DNA from: Streptomyces roseoverticillatus
Lineage (GTDB): Bacteria; Actinomycetota; Actinomycetes; Streptomycetales; Streptomycetaceae
Length of the DNA: 64,000 nt
NCBI RefSeq assembly: GCF_000719265.1
Contig: NZ_JOFL01000008.1
Coordinates: 1 to 64,000 of the forward strand
Direction of reading: 5' to 3'
Shown one piece after another: positions 26,299 through 36,614 of the stretch (the stretch's first letter is position 1; each line of letters opens with the position of its first letter). The position numbers were made by a program, and so were the translations under genes. The notes below the pieces were generated by a model, which saw only the letters and a program-made list of their open reading frames with translations, did not search any database and was not told the origin of the DNA.

Positions 26299-27319
26299 CG
26301 GCGAGGCCATTCTGGAGGTGCGGGACCTGGTCAAGCACTACCCCCTCACCCGGGGAATCCTCTTCAAGAAGCAGGTCGGGGCCGTGCACGCCGTCGACGG
26401 CGTCTCCTTCGACCTGCGGCGCGGCGAGACGCTCGGCATCGTGGGCGAGTCCGGGTGCGGCAAGTCCACGGTGGCGAAGCTGCTGGTCCATCTGGAGCGG
26501 CCGACGTCCGGCCGGATCCTGTACAAGGGCGAGGACATCACGAGACTGTCCGGACGGGCGCTCAAGGCCGTCCGGCGCAACATCCAGATGGTCTTCCAGG
26601 ACCCCTACACCTCGCTCAACCCGCGGATGACCGTCGGCGACATCATCGGCGAGCCGTACGACATCCATCCCGAGGTCGCGCCCAAAGGCGACCGGCGCGC
26701 CAAGGTCCGCGAGCTCCTCGACGTCGTCGGCCTCAACCCCGAACACGTCAACCGCTACCCGCACCAGTTCTCCGGCGGGCAGCGGCAGCGGATCGGCATC
26801 GCGCGGGGCCTCGCCCTGCGGCCCGAGATCATCGTCGCCGACGAGCCGGTGTCCGCGCTGGACGTCTCCGTCCAGGCCCAGGTCGTCAACCTCATGGAGC
26901 GGCTCCAGGACGAGTTCGACCTCGCGTACGTCTTCATCGCCCACGACCTGTCGGTCGTCCGGCACATCTCCGACCGGGTCGCGGTCATGTACCTCGGGCG
27001 GTTCGCCGAAGCGGGCACGGACGCCCAGATCTACGAACACGCCACGCACCCGTACACGCAGGCCCTGCTCTCCGCCGTGCCGGTCCCGGACCCGCGGGCG
27101 CGGGCCGATCGCGACCGGATCATCCTGACGGGGGACGTGCCCTCGCCGGCACACCCGCCGTCCGGGTGCCGGTTCCGCACGCGGTGCTGGAAGGCGCGGG
27201 AGAAGTGCGCGCGGGTCGTCCCGCCCCTGGAAATCCCGGACTGGTTCCTGGAGGGCGGCGGCCCGGAGGCGCACGCGTCGGCGTGCCACTACGCGGAGGA
27301 ACGGCCGTCACCTGAGTAA
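26288..27319 (+). CDS. Peptide ABC transporter ATPase OppF type, operon 2
   Basis: A 343-residue ATPase: Walker A GESGCGKS at 53-60, [20 protein letters not shown], signature [17 protein letters not shown], Walker [18 protein letters not shown], and the C-terminal [14 protein letters not shown] tract. It is a close paralogue of the operon 1 OppF-type protein. It is the last gene of operon 2; an inverted repeat spans its stop codon and the repeat array begins directly after. Confidence 0.95.
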   Translation: MPGNGEAILEVRDLVKHYPLTRGILFKKQVGAVHAVDGVSFDLRRGETLGIVGESGCGKSTVAKLLVHLERPTSGRILYKGEDITRLSGRALKAVRRNIQMVFQDPYTSLNPRMTVGDIIGEPYDIHPEVAPKGDRRAKVRELLDVVGLNPEHVNRYPHQFSGGQRQRIGIARGLALRPEIIVADEPVSALDVSVQAQVVNLMERLQDEFDLAYVFIAHDLSVVRHISDRVAVMYLGRFAEAGTDAQIYEHATHPYTQALLSAVPVPDPRARADRDRIILTGDVPSPAHPPSGCRFRTRCWKAREKCARVVPPLEIPDWFLEGGGPEAHASACHYAEERPSPE

Positions 27320-27329
27320 CGGCCGTTCC
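27298..27329 (+). terminator. Inverted repeat over the operon 2 stop codon
   Basis: An 11-bp perfect repeat (GGAACGGCCGT / ACGGCCGTTCC) separated by 10 bases that include the end of the OppF-type gene. Probable terminator of operon 2. Confidence 0.5.
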
Positions 27330-27437
27330 GGCAGGGCCGGGGGTGCCTTGCCTGCGGCAGGAAGGCCGGGTGCTCACGACGCCCCTGGCCGCGCGACACC
27401 CCTCCGCCGCGGCGGTGCTTAGCCCCTGCCGGGGTGT

Positions 27438-27476
27438 CCGGCGGTGCCCGACCTGAGACAGGTCGGGCACCGCCGG
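27438..27476. terminator. 18-bp hairpin where two inverted repeat copies meet
   Basis: Perfect 18-bp arms (CCGGCGGTGCCCGACCTG and complement) around a 3-base AGA loop. The hairpin is made by the facing tails of two opposite repeat copies and lies between the convergent operons, so it may serve as a bidirectional terminator. Confidence 0.7.
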
Positions 27477-27731
27477 GCTTCGCCGTTGTGGCTGATCGCC
27501 GTCGCGGCGGGATTGTCTTGCCTGCGGCAGGGGGATCCTGGGTGCTCCCAGCTACCCCGTCGCCCCGGGATCCGGCGCCCTCACTTCCCCGTCGCCTCGC
27601 GACTTCCGTCGCGGCGGGATTGTCTTGCCTGCGGCAGGGGGATCCTGGGCGCTCCCAGCTACCTCGGCGCCCCGGGGTCCAGTGCCCTCGCTTCCCCGTC
27701 GCCTCGCGACGACTCTCCGCCGCGGCGGTGA

Positions 27732-28838
<1,107 letters not shown>

Positions 28839-28870
28839 GCTGATGCTCTCTCCTCTGTGGCTCCGTCGTC

Positions 28871-28904
28871 CCGGGGCACCCGGGGCACCCGGGGCACCCG
28901 GGCC
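28871..28904. repeat. Three 10-base tandem repeats
   Basis: CCGGGGCACC is repeated three times between the OppD- and OppF-type genes of operon 3 and can pair with the following GGGCCCCG. It may tune read-through or translation of the last ATPase. Confidence 0.6.
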
Positions 28905-28930
28905 CCGTGCCGGGCGGGCCCGCCCGGCGC

Positions 28931-29956
28931 TCAGCCCAGCCGGGGCCGGATCTGCTCCGCGAACACGCTGCGCTGCAGCTCCTCGGGGAGGTGGCAGGCG
29001 GCCCCCCGCCCCGGCGGCAGCCCGGGCCGCTCCGTGCGGCACCGGTCCCCTGCCCCTCCGTCAACGGCGCCGACGTACCCGCACCGCGGGTGGAAGGGGC
29101 AGCCCGGCGGCGGGGCGAGCAGGCTCGGCGGGGTGCCCGGGATGGGGGTGAGCGGCTCGTCGACGGAGCCGGAGAGCCGGGGCATGGAGCCCAGGAGCCC
29201 CCACGTGTACGGGTGCCGGGGCGCCCGCAGGACCTCCCGTACGGGGCCCTGTTCGACGGCCCTGCCCGCGTACATCACGAGCAGGTCGTCGACGGTGCCG
29301 GCGACGACGCCCAGGTCGTGGGTGATGAGGATGATCGCCGCGCCGGTCTCCTGCTGGAGCTCCTGGAGCAGGTCGATGATCTGCGCCTGGACGGTGACGT
29401 CGAGCGCGGTGGTCGGCTCGTCGGCGATGAGGAGTTCGGGGTCGCAGACCAGCGCCATCGCGATCATCGCCCGCTGCCGCATGCCGCCGGAGAACTGGTG
29501 CGGGTAGTCGTCCACGCGCAGCTCCGGCTGGGGGATGCCGACCCGCCGCAGCATCTCGACGGCCCGCAGCCGGGCCTCCCGGCGGGACGCGCCGGTGTGC
29601 TTGCGGTACGGCTCGGCGATCTGCCGGCCGACCGTGTAGTAGGGGGAGAGGGCGGTGAGGGAGTCCTGGAAGACCATCGCCGCCTTGTTCCCGCGCAGCT
29701 TCTCCAGGACGGACTCGGGCGCGCCGGTCAGCTCCTGCCCGTCCAGCATGATCTCGCCGTGGATCTCGGTGGTGCGCGGGTCGTGCAGCCCGAGCACGGC
29801 GAGGTTGGTGACGGACTTCCCGGAGCCGGACTCGCCGACGATGCCGAGCGTGCGGCCGCGCTCCAGGGTGAACGACAGGCCGTCGACGGCGCGTACGGTG
29901 CCGTCCTCGGTGGAGAAGCGGACGCTCAGGTCCCGTACGGAGAGAAATGCGGTCAC
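28931..29956 (-). CDS. Peptide ABC transporter ATPase OppD type, operon 3
   Basis: A 341-residue ATPase with Walker A GESGSGKS at 41-48, [20 protein letters not shown], signature [20 protein letters not shown], Walker B LLIADEP and the histidine loop [20 protein letters not shown]. The terminal cysteines are CPFHPRC and a later ACHLPEE. It is clearly more distant from the operon 1 and 2 OppD proteins than those are from each other. A GTG start with a G-rich Shine-Dalgarno stands 10 bases after the OppB-type gene. Confidence 0.94.
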   Translation of the reverse strand: MTAFLSVRDLSVRFSTEDGTVRAVDGLSFTLERGRTLGIVGESGSGKSVTNLAVLGLHDPRTTEIHGEIMLDGQELTGAPESVLEKLRGNKAAMVFQDSLTALSPYYTVGRQIAEPYRKHTGASRREARLRAVEMLRRVGIPQPELRVDDYPHQFSGGMRQRAMIAMALVCDPELLIADEPTTALDVTVQAQIIDLLQELQQETGAAIILITHDLGVVAGTVDDLLVMYAGRAVEQGPVREVLRAPRHPYTWGLLGSMPRLSGSVDEPLTPIPGTPPSLLAPPPGCPFHPRCGYVGAVDGGAGDRCRTERPGLPPGRGAACHLPEELQRSVFAEQIRPRLG

Positions 29957-29966
29957 ACGAATCCCC

Positions 29967-30944
29967 CTAGGCGAGCCGTACGCGCGGGTCGATGACGGCG
30001 TACGCCGCGTCCACCACGATGTTGGCGACGACGATGGCCGTGCAGCCGACGAGCATCACGGCCATCAGCGTGGGCAGGTCGGTCTCGCTCACCGAGGACA
30101 CCGCGAGCCGCCCCAGCCCGTGCAGGCTGAAGGTGAACTCGGTGATGATCGCCCCGCCGAACAGCGAGCCGAGGTCGATGCCGAAGATGGTGACGATGGG
30201 CGCGAGCGCGCCCCGCCACGCGTAGCGGAAGAAGACCGTGCGCCGCCCGAGCCCCTTGGCGCGGGCGGTGCGCACGTGGTCCTCGCCGAGCTGCTCGATC
30301 ATCTGGGAGCGCGTCATCCGGCTGTAGTTGGCGATGAAGATGATGGACAGCACCAGCCAGGGGATGAGCATTCCGGTGAACCACTTCACGGGGTTCTCGG
30401 TGATCGGGTAGTAGGCCGGGTTGTCCATCCAGTGCAGCCCGCTGACGAACACGGCCAGCGCGATGACGCCGACGAAGTAGATCTGCAGGGAGTTGCCGAC
30501 GAGCGAGAGGGAGCTGAAGAACTTGTCGATCCAGGTGCCCCGGAAGGCCGCGGCGATCATGCCGATGCCCACGCCGACGACGAGGAAGACGGCGGCGCCG
30601 CCGAGCGTGATGGACAGGGTGGTGGGGAAGCGGTCCACGATGGTGCCCCAGACCGGCTGCTGGTTGGAGAAGGAGTAGCCGAAGCAGGGCGCCGGGCAGT
30701 GGCCGACGGTGAAGTCGCGGCCGGTGAAGATGCCCGCCATGTAGTGCCAGTACTGCACGGGGACCGGCTGGTCGAGGCCCAGGTTCTTGTTGATCAGGGC
30801 GACGGCCTCCGGGGTGCAGTTCTTGCCGCAGGACATCAGGGCCGGCTGGGCGGGCAGCGCGAAGAAGAGGGCGAAGGTGATCGCGCTGATGAGCACGATG
30901 ATGACGAGGGCGCCGAGCGAGCGGCGGGCGAGGAAGCGCAGCAC
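29967..30944 (-). CDS. Peptide ABC transporter permease OppB type, operon 3
   Basis: A 325-residue permease. First helix: LRFLARRSLGALVIIVLISA. A longer outer loop follows than in operons 1 and 2, with two cysteines (SCGKNCTPEAVALINKN), and a further Cys pair is in GHCPAPCFGYSFSN. The coupling loop is EDHVRTARAKGLGRRTVFFR and the end is ITEFTFSLHGLGRLAVSSV. GTG start, 6 bases after the lipoprotein stop. The extra cysteines may form outer-face disulfides. Confidence 0.93.
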   Translation of the reverse strand: MLRFLARRSLGALVIIVLISAITFALFFALPAQPALMSCGKNCTPEAVALINKNLGLDQPVPVQYWHYMAGIFTGRDFTVGHCPAPCFGYSFSNQQPVWGTIVDRFPTTLSITLGGAAVFLVVGVGIGMIAAAFRGTWIDKFFSSLSLVGNSLQIYFVGVIALAVFVSGLHWMDNPAYYPITENPVKWFTGMLIPWLVLSIIFIANYSRMTRSQMIEQLGEDHVRTARAKGLGRRTVFFRYAWRGALAPIVTIFGIDLGSLFGGAIITEFTFSLHGLGRLAVSSVSETDLPTLMAVMLVGCTAIVVANIVVDAAYAVIDPRVRLA

Positions 30945-30950
30945 GGCCGG

Positions 30951-32762
30951 CTACTTCACGTAGACGCCGGTCGGGTCGACCGTCCCGTAGACCGGCTGGT
31001 AGCGGATGCCGCCCAGGTTCGAGCCCCACAGGGAGAACTGGGTGTTGTAGAAGGTGGGCACGCCCGGCACGTCCTCGGTGAAGATCTTGTCGGCGAGCCG
31101 CTGCCACTCGGGGGCGGCCTTCTTCACGTCCGGGATCGCGCTGATGCGGTCGATCTCGGTGTTGACGGCGGAGTTGTTGAGGTGGCCGTAGTTCTGGGCG
31201 CCGTCGGCGATCTGCCGGCCGTCGAACAGCGGCGGCACGACGGTCGAGGAGACGGGCCAGTCCGCGCCCCACGAGGTGCGGTAGATGTCGAACTTGTTCT
31301 TGACCTCGGCGATCGCGGTCCGCCAGGTGTTGGAGTCGATCTCTTTCTTCTGCACCTTGAAGCCGGCCCGCTCCAGGGCCTGGGTGACGACCACGGAGAC
31401 CTTCTGCTGGAGGTCGGTGTTGGGGTAGGCGTAGACGATCTCCTGCCCCTCCTTGCCGGCCTGCTTGAGGAGCTCGCGGGCCTTGTCGGGGTCGCCGGCC
31501 GGCTTGGCCTTCTTCCCGAACGGGTCGGTCGCCTTGTAGCCGTCCATCGCGGGGGAGAGGTAGTTGGTGGCGAGCACCCCGGCGGTGGCGCCGCCCATCT
31601 GCTGGAGGATCTGCCCGTTGGGCATCGCGTAGGCGAGGGCCTTGCGGACACTCGCATCCTTGATCCGGTCCATGTTGAAGCTGATGTAGTCCACGTACGG
31701 CTGGATCTCCACGAAGCGGCGCGCCTTGGTGTCGGCCTGGCCGAGGACCTTCTCGGTCATCTCCGGGGCGACGGCGTTGGTGAACGACAGGGTGTTCTTG
31801 TCGGCGCCCTGGTCGGCGAGGAAGCGCCGGGTGGAGTCCGCGTACTGGTGGCCGAAGCTGATCTCGAACCGGTCGGCGTACTGGTGCCGGACGGGGTCGG
31901 TCTTGGCGTCCCAGTTCTCGTTGCGGACGAGAGTGAGCGACTTGCCCACCTTGTAGTCGGCGACCTTGTAGGGGCCGGAGGAGAAGGGGGCGTTGTCGTA
32001 CTTGCGCTGGGTGTCCTTCTCGGCCTTGACGGGGCCGATGTTGGGCATGGCGGTCGCGAAGGGGGCGTCGGCGTGCGGCTGACGGAAGTGGAAGACGATC
32101 GTCTTGTCGTCCGGGGTGTCCAGCACGGACGCCGGCAGGTGGGCGCCCTTGTACGGGCCGTCGGGCAGCGCCTTGCGGAAGTCGGTGCCGTCGCCGGAGA
32201 GCCACTGGGGGACGTACAGCGGGCCGTCGGTCTCGAAGGACGCGTAGAGCCGCTCGACGCCCCAGCGCACGTCCTTGGCCGTGATCGGCGAGCCGTCCTC
32301 GAACTTCAGCCCGTCCTTGAGGGTGAACTTCCAGGTCTTCCCGCCGTCGGAGGCGGTGCCCGCGTCGGTCGCGAGGTCGCCGACGACCTTGACGCGGCCC
32401 TTGTCGTCCACCTTGTACGAGGTGAGCGTGCGGTTGTAGAGCAGCTGGTTGGCGAGCATGTCGCTGTAGTAGATCTGCCCGGGGTCCAGGTGCAGGAAGG
32501 CGTCGCGCTGCAGGACGCCGACCGTGCCGCCCTTCTTCGCGCCCGGCACCTCGGGGGCCGGACCGGCAGAGTCCTCCTTGGTGCCGATCGAGTAGTTGGA
32601 CGAGGTGTTCTTGTCCGTGCCGGGGCCTTCGCTCTTGTCCCCGCTTCCGCCCCCGCCGCCTCCGCTGCTGCACGCGGAGAGCACCAGGGCGCCGGCCGCG
32701 AGGGCGGTGGCGGAGGAGGCGAGGCGGCCTCTGCTCCTGCGGGATCGCGTCGTGGGCTGCAT
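30951..32762 (-). CDS. Oligopeptide-binding lipoprotein, operon 3
   Basis: A 603-residue family 5 substrate-binding lipoprotein. The signal peptide contains RSRRSRGRLASSATALAAGA and ends LSAC with the lipidated Cys at 31, then a Ser/Gly linker. Marks: KFTLKDGLKFEDGSPITAKD, FSSGPYKVADYKVGKSLTLV, RKALAYAMPNGQILQQMGGA and a C-terminal NTQFSLWGSNLGGIRYQPVY. It is about 60 residues longer than the lipoproteins of operons 1 and 2. I chose ATG 32762 with CAGGT nine bases before; GTG 32774 is an alternative. It lies second in the operon, after the OppC-type gene. Confidence 0.9.
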   Translation of the reverse strand: MQPTTRSRRSRGRLASSATALAAGALVLSACSSGGGGGGSGDKSEGPGTDKNTSSNYSIGTKEDSAGPAPEVPGAKKGGTVGVLQRDAFLHLDPGQIYYSDMLANQLLYNRTLTSYKVDDKGRVKVVGDLATDAGTASDGGKTWKFTLKDGLKFEDGSPITAKDVRWGVERLYASFETDGPLYVPQWLSGDGTDFRKALPDGPYKGAHLPASVLDTPDDKTIVFHFRQPHADAPFATAMPNIGPVKAEKDTQRKYDNAPFSSGPYKVADYKVGKSLTLVRNENWDAKTDPVRHQYADRFEISFGHQYADSTRRFLADQGADKNTLSFTNAVAPEMTEKVLGQADTKARRFVEIQPYVDYISFNMDRIKDASVRKALAYAMPNGQILQQMGGATAGVLATNYLSPAMDGYKATDPFGKKAKPAGDPDKARELLKQAGKEGQEIVYAYPNTDLQQKVSVVVTQALERAGFKVQKKEIDSNTWRTAIAEVKNKFDIYRTSWGADWPVSSTVVPPLFDGRQIADGAQNYGHLNNSAVNTEIDRISAIPDVKKAAPEWQRLADKIFTEDVPGVPTFYNTQFSLWGSNLGGIRYQPVYGTVDPTGVYVK

Positions 32763-32813
32763 GGGTCGATGCACCTGCCTGTCCGTTGCTAGCGGGTTCT
32801 TGCGTGCACGTCC

Positions 32814-33791
32814 TCAGCGTCCGGTCCGCGGGTCGAAGGCGTCCCGGACCGAGTCCCCGAGCAGGTTGAAGGCGACCACGAAAACGATCATGGCGAAGCC
32901 GGGGAAGAAGATGTAGGTGATGTCACTCTCGTAGTAGTGGGCGCCGTTGGCGAACATCCGCCCCCAGTCGGGCGTGGGCTCCACGATGCCGACGCCGATG
33001 AAGGACAGCCCGGCCTCGATGGTCACGAAGCTCGGGAGCATCAGCGTGGACTGCACCAGGATCGGCGTCCAGAGGTTGGGCAGCAGCTCCTTGCTGATGA
33101 TCCGCCAGGGGGATGCGCCCGTGACCTTCGCCGCCTCGACGAACTCCCGCTCCCGCAGGCTCAGCACCTGTCCGCGCAGCAGCCGGGCCAGCCCCATCCA
33201 GCCCAGCACCCACAGCACCAGAATCAGCGTCACGACCCGTAGATAGGTGGGGGTTTCCTTCTCCGGGCTCACGAAGAGGGAGTAGACGACCGGAGTGAAG
33301 GCGATGAACGACAGCTGGCTGGGGAAGGCCAGCAGTAGATCGATGAAGCGGCCGAGCAGATAATCGGTCCGGCCGCCCAGATAGCCGGCCGTCACCCCGA
33401 TGAGCACACCCGTCAGGACGCACAGCACGGTGGCCGCCGCGGCGATGAGCAGCGAGGTGCGGATTCCGTAGACGAGCTGCATCAGGACGTCCCGGCCGAG
33501 GGTGGGTTCGAGACCGAACCAGAAGCTCCCGGACATCCCCCCGTTGGGCTTGACCGGATAGCCGTACTCGTTGAGCAGCCCCGGCTCGTCGAGCCCGTAC
33601 GTCTGCGTCGGGTTCTTCCCGTAGAGCTTCGAGATGAGCGGCGCCGCCAGGGCGACGAGGAAGAAGAACGTCACCACGTAAGCCGATAAGACACCCGGAC
33701 GGTCGCGTTTGAAGCGCCGCCACATCAGCTGTCCGGGCGATCTGCCGGCCGGCCCCGGTGGCGCCACCGGGGCCGGGGAAGGACTCGTCAT
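32814..33791 (-). CDS. Peptide ABC transporter permease OppC type, operon 3 (contains TTA codon)
   Basis: A 325-residue permease, first gene of the third importer operon. After a Pro/Ala-rich tail it reads MWRRFKRDRPGVLSAYVVTF, then FWFGLEPTLGRDVLMQLVYG (OppC consensus). The coupling loop is REFVEAAKVTGASPWRIISK and the end LSFIGVGIVEPTPDWGRMFA. Leu35, at the start of the first membrane helix, is encoded by TTA (33687-33689 on the forward strand as TAA), suggesting bldA-dependent translation of the operon head. The ATG has a GGGGGAT stretch upstream. The operon order OppC-SBP-OppB-OppD-OppF differs from operons 1 and 2. Confidence 0.93.
   Translation of the reverse strand: MTSPSPAPVAPPGPAGRSPGQLMWRRFKRDRPGVLSAYVVTFFFLVALAAPLISKLYGKNPTQTYGLDEPGLLNEYGYPVKPNGGMSGSFWFGLEPTLGRDVLMQLVYGIRTSLLIAAAATVLCVLTGVLIGVTAGYLGGRTDYLLGRFIDLLLAFPSQLSFIAFTPVVYSLFVSPEKETPTYLRVVTLILVLWVLGWMGLARLLRGQVLSLREREFVEAAKVTGASPWRIISKELLPNLWTPILVQSTLMLPSFVTIEAGLSFIGVGIVEPTPDWGRMFANGAHYYESDITYIFFPGFAMIVFVVAFNLLGDSVRDAFDPRTGR
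33687..33689 (-). other. TTA leucine codon in operon 3 permease
   Basis: In-frame TTA at codon 35 of the OppC-type gene, the first gene of the third peptide-importer operon. In Streptomyces it requires the bldA tRNA. No other TTA was noticed in the importer genes. Confidence 0.8.
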
Positions 33792-34014
33792 CGCGTTCGA
33801 TCCCCCGCACTGTCGTCGTGTCGATCCCTCGCGGATGCCGTTCCCGCGCGGAGGGTTGAGCGGACTTTGACAACGGATTCAGGGTCGGGTCAAGAGGGCT
33901 GCACAACAGCGGCCGGGCGGATCGCACTTCTTGAGCGAACGATGAACGGATTGACGACGCGGCGTGCTTGACAGGGAGCCGAGCACGCCGTGCGGAGGTC
34001 ACTTCATGAGGGGG

Positions 34015-36159
34015 TCAGTTCATGCCGAGGGACCGCTTCAGGAAGTCGACCTGGAGCAGCAGGAGGTTCTCGGCGACCTGCTCCTGCGGGGTCATGTGCG
34101 TCACGCCCGACAGCGGCAGCACCTCGTGCGGGCGGCCCGCCGCGAGGAGCGCCGACGACAGGCGCAGGGTGTGCGCCGCGACCACGTTGTCGTCGGCCAG
34201 GCCGTGCACGATCATCAGCGGCCGGACCTGGTCCGCCGCCTCCGCCAGCCCCTCGGCGGTGACCAGCGAGTTGTGGTCGTACACCTTCGGGTGCTCGTCC
34301 GGGTGGCCGAGGTAGCGCTCGGTGTAGTGCGTGTCGTACAGCCGCCAGTCGGTCACCGGGGCGCCCGCGACGCCCGCGTGGAAGACGTCCGGGCGGCGCA
34401 GCACGGCCAGTGCCGCGAGGTAGCCGCCGTAGGACCAGCCGCGGATGCCGACCCGGCCCAGGTCCAGCGGGAACTCCCCGGCCAGCGCCTGCAGGGCCTC
34501 GACCTGGTCGTCCAGGGTGACGCCCGCGAAGTCGTGGTGGACCGCCTTCTCCCAGGCGGGGGAGCGGTGCGGGGTGCCCCGGCCGTCGGCGACGACCACG
34601 GCGAAGCCCTGGTCGGCGAACCACTGCGAGGTCAGGTGGGCGTTGTGCCCGGCCACCACGCGCGGGCCGTGCGGACCGCCGTAGGGGTCCATGAGCACCG
34701 GAAGCGGACCGTCACCCTCCTGGTAGTGCGTCGGCAGGACGACGGCGCACGGGATCCGGCGCGCGCCCGCCTCGGTGAGCCGTGCGCGCGAGGTGAGCAC
34801 CGGCGCTTCGGAATACGAGGCCACGACCGCCGCCTCCGCGCCGTCGCGCAGGACCCGGGCGGTGGACCCGGCGCGCTCCGGTACCGCCGACACCACGACG
34901 GAGACCGCCCCCGAGCGCACGGCCGAGTGCCAGCCGCGCCCCTGCGAGACGCGCTCGGCGCCCTGCTCGCCCACGCGGTAGACGTGCGCTTCTCCCGTCT
35001 CCGGAGCGGGCGCGTCCGGCCCGGCGGAGGCGGAGACCAGCACGTCGCCGTCGCCCACGTCGAGCACGGCGCGCACGTGCAGCCGGCCGTCGGTCAGCTT
35101 CCGGTCGCCCACCACCAGCACCCGGGCGCCGTCCTCGTCGGCGATGCGCACCAGGCGCCCGTCCGGGGTCCAGGCGGGAACGCCGGGGAACAATTCAAGC
35201 CACTTTGCGTCGTGCTCTTCATGGAGCACGCTCGTGGCACCCGTCTCCGGGTCCACGGACAGATACGCCTGGTCACGCTGGTCGCGCGACTGCACCAGCA
35301 GCAGCGGCGGACCGCCCGCCGACCAGTGCGCCTGCGCGAGATAGGGGTAGCGCTCGCGGTCCCACCGGACGTCCGTACGGCTGCCGTCCAGGCCCAGCAG
35401 GGCCAGTGTCACCTCGGCGTTCGGGGTGCCCGCCGCCGGGTAGGCCACCTCGGCCGGCTGCCGGTCCGGGTTGGCGGGGTCGGCGATCCACCAGCGCCGC
35501 ACCGGCGCCTCGTCCACCCGCGCGGCCAGCAGCGACTCGCCGTCCGGCGCCCACCAGAACCCGCGGTGGCGGTGCATCTCCTCCGCCGCGATGAACTCCG
35601 CGAGACCCCAGGTCACGGACTCGCTGCCGGGCTCGGCCAGGGCCCGGTCGGCGGTCTCCCCCGCCGCCGCGCCGGCCACCGGCTCCACGTCGGCCACCCG
35701 CAGCGCGCCACCCGCGACATAGGCCACCCGGCGGCCGTCGGGGGAGGGGCGCGGGTCGACCACGGGGCCGGGAACTGCCAGTTCACGGGCGGTGCCGCCG
35801 CGCAGCTCCGCCACGAAGAGCCGCCCGGAGAGCGCGAACGCCGCCAACTCCGCCGCGCTGTCCACGGCGTACGCGACGACGCCCGCGGAACCCTCGCGCA
35901 GCCGCTCGCGGCGCGCCCGCTCCTCGGCCGACAGCTCCTCGGCGGCGCCGGAGAGCAGCACGGCCGGGTCGGCCGCCGGGAACTCCCGTCCGTCGGCGGG
36001 GTCGAGGACCCACAGGACACCCGTGCGATCGGTCCCGGAACGGGAGCGGAGGAAGACGACACGGGTTCCGTCAGGTGACACCGTGAACGCACGCGGCGCG
36101 CCGAGCGAGAACCGTTGCGTACGGGCGTACTGTCGCGGGAACGAGACTTGTCTGGTCAT
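34015..36159 (-). CDS. S9 family (prolyl oligopeptidase/DPP IV-like) peptidase
   Basis: A 714-residue serine peptidase that should release dipeptides or cut after proline in short peptides; no signal peptide, so likely cytoplasmic. Residues about 20-440 form the DPP IV-type beta-propeller (VTWGLAEFIAAEEMHRHRGF holds the Glu pair that binds the substrate N-terminus). The alpha/beta-hydrolase part has the nucleophile Ser in GWSYGGYLAAL, the acid in HGLADDNVVAAHT and the His in VTHMTPQ. It stands directly upstream of the third peptide importer on the same strand, 223 bases apart, which suggests that it digests imported peptides. ATG at 36159. Confidence 0.94.
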   Translation of the reverse strand: MTRQVSFPRQYARTQRFSLGAPRAFTVSPDGTRVVFLRSRSGTDRTGVLWVLDPADGREFPAADPAVLLSGAAEELSAEERARRERLREGSAGVVAYAVDSAAELAAFALSGRLFVAELRGGTARELAVPGPVVDPRPSPDGRRVAYVAGGALRVADVEPVAGAAAGETADRALAEPGSESVTWGLAEFIAAEEMHRHRGFWWAPDGESLLAARVDEAPVRRWWIADPANPDRQPAEVAYPAAGTPNAEVTLALLGLDGSRTDVRWDRERYPYLAQAHWSAGGPPLLLVQSRDQRDQAYLSVDPETGATSVLHEEHDAKWLELFPGVPAWTPDGRLVRIADEDGARVLVVGDRKLTDGRLHVRAVLDVGDGDVLVSASAGPDAPAPETGEAHVYRVGEQGAERVSQGRGWHSAVRSGAVSVVVSAVPERAGSTARVLRDGAEAAVVASYSEAPVLTSRARLTEAGARRIPCAVVLPTHYQEGDGPLPVLMDPYGGPHGPRVVAGHNAHLTSQWFADQGFAVVVADGRGTPHRSPAWEKAVHHDFAGVTLDDQVEALQALAGEFPLDLGRVGIRGWSYGGYLAALAVLRRPDVFHAGVAGAPVTDWRLYDTHYTERYLGHPDEHPKVYDHNSLVTAEGLAEAADQVRPLMIVHGLADDNVVAAHTLRLSSALLAAGRPHEVLPLSGVTHMTPQEQVAENLLLLQVDFLKRSLGMN

Positions 36160-36285
36160 GGCGCGAGCCTACGGCGGAGCGGCGTGAATCCGCCGTGCGC
36201 CCCGGAATTGCCCCCATGCACCCAGTGCTGGGTCACGCTCCGGAAAGTTATGATCACGGACGCATAGCCGATAAGTCCCGCGTGT

Positions 36286-36329
36286 CATCCGTCAACCGTC
36301 ATCCGTCTCATCCGTCTCATGCGTCTCAA
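36286..36329. repeat. Short tandem repeat upstream of small membrane protein
   Basis: CATCCGTCT-like nonamers occur at 36286 (CATCCGTCA), 36300, 36309 and 36318 (CATGCGTCT), the last three in direct tandem. They lie in the leader just before the ribosome-binding site of the 64-residue protein. Confidence 0.7.
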
Positions 36330-36355
36330 CCGCGCGTATCTGGAGGTGAACCGCC

Positions 36356-36550
36356 GTGGCACTCTCGATTTCGGCGGTGGTGCTGCTGGCGATCGTCGTC
36401 TTCATGCTGTGCCGGAAGTCCGGGCTGAAGGCCGGCCACGCCGCGGTCTGCGTCCTGCTGGGCTTCTATCTCGCGAGCTCGTCACTCGGGCCGACGATCC
36501 ACCAGGTGACCAAGAGCGCCACCGATGTGATCAGCAACATCAAGTTCTGA
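36356..36550 (+). CDS. Small two-helix membrane protein, unknown function
   Basis: A 64-residue protein with two hydrophobic stretches (SISAVVLLAIVVFMLC and HAAVCVLLGFYLASSSLG) separated by a basic turn RKSGLKAGH, and an amphipathic tail HQVTKSATDVISNIKF. The GTG start at 36356 is preceded by a strong TGGAGGTGA. I recognise it only as a conserved small Streptomyces membrane protein type with no assigned role. It is divergent from the S9 peptidase and 64 bases upstream of mshB. Confidence 0.8.
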   Translation: MALSISAVVLLAIVVFMLCRKSGLKAGHAAVCVLLGFYLASSSLGPTIHQVTKSATDVISNIKF

Positions 36551-36614
36551 GGGTGTGCGCCCCGGGTCCGCGGGCGGGGCTCCGCCGGGCCCGCAGGACT
36601 CGTAGGCTGGTCCC

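Noticed and set aside
29655..32792. A 1045-codon plus-strand open frame opposite operon 3 genes
   Set aside because: Covers three recognised importer genes on the other strand and reads as Val/Asp/Gly-rich low complexity.
36356..36550. Chaplin or rodlin identity for the small membrane protein
   Set aside because: It has no Sec cleavage site, no chaplin cysteine pair and two membrane helices instead of a secreted domain.
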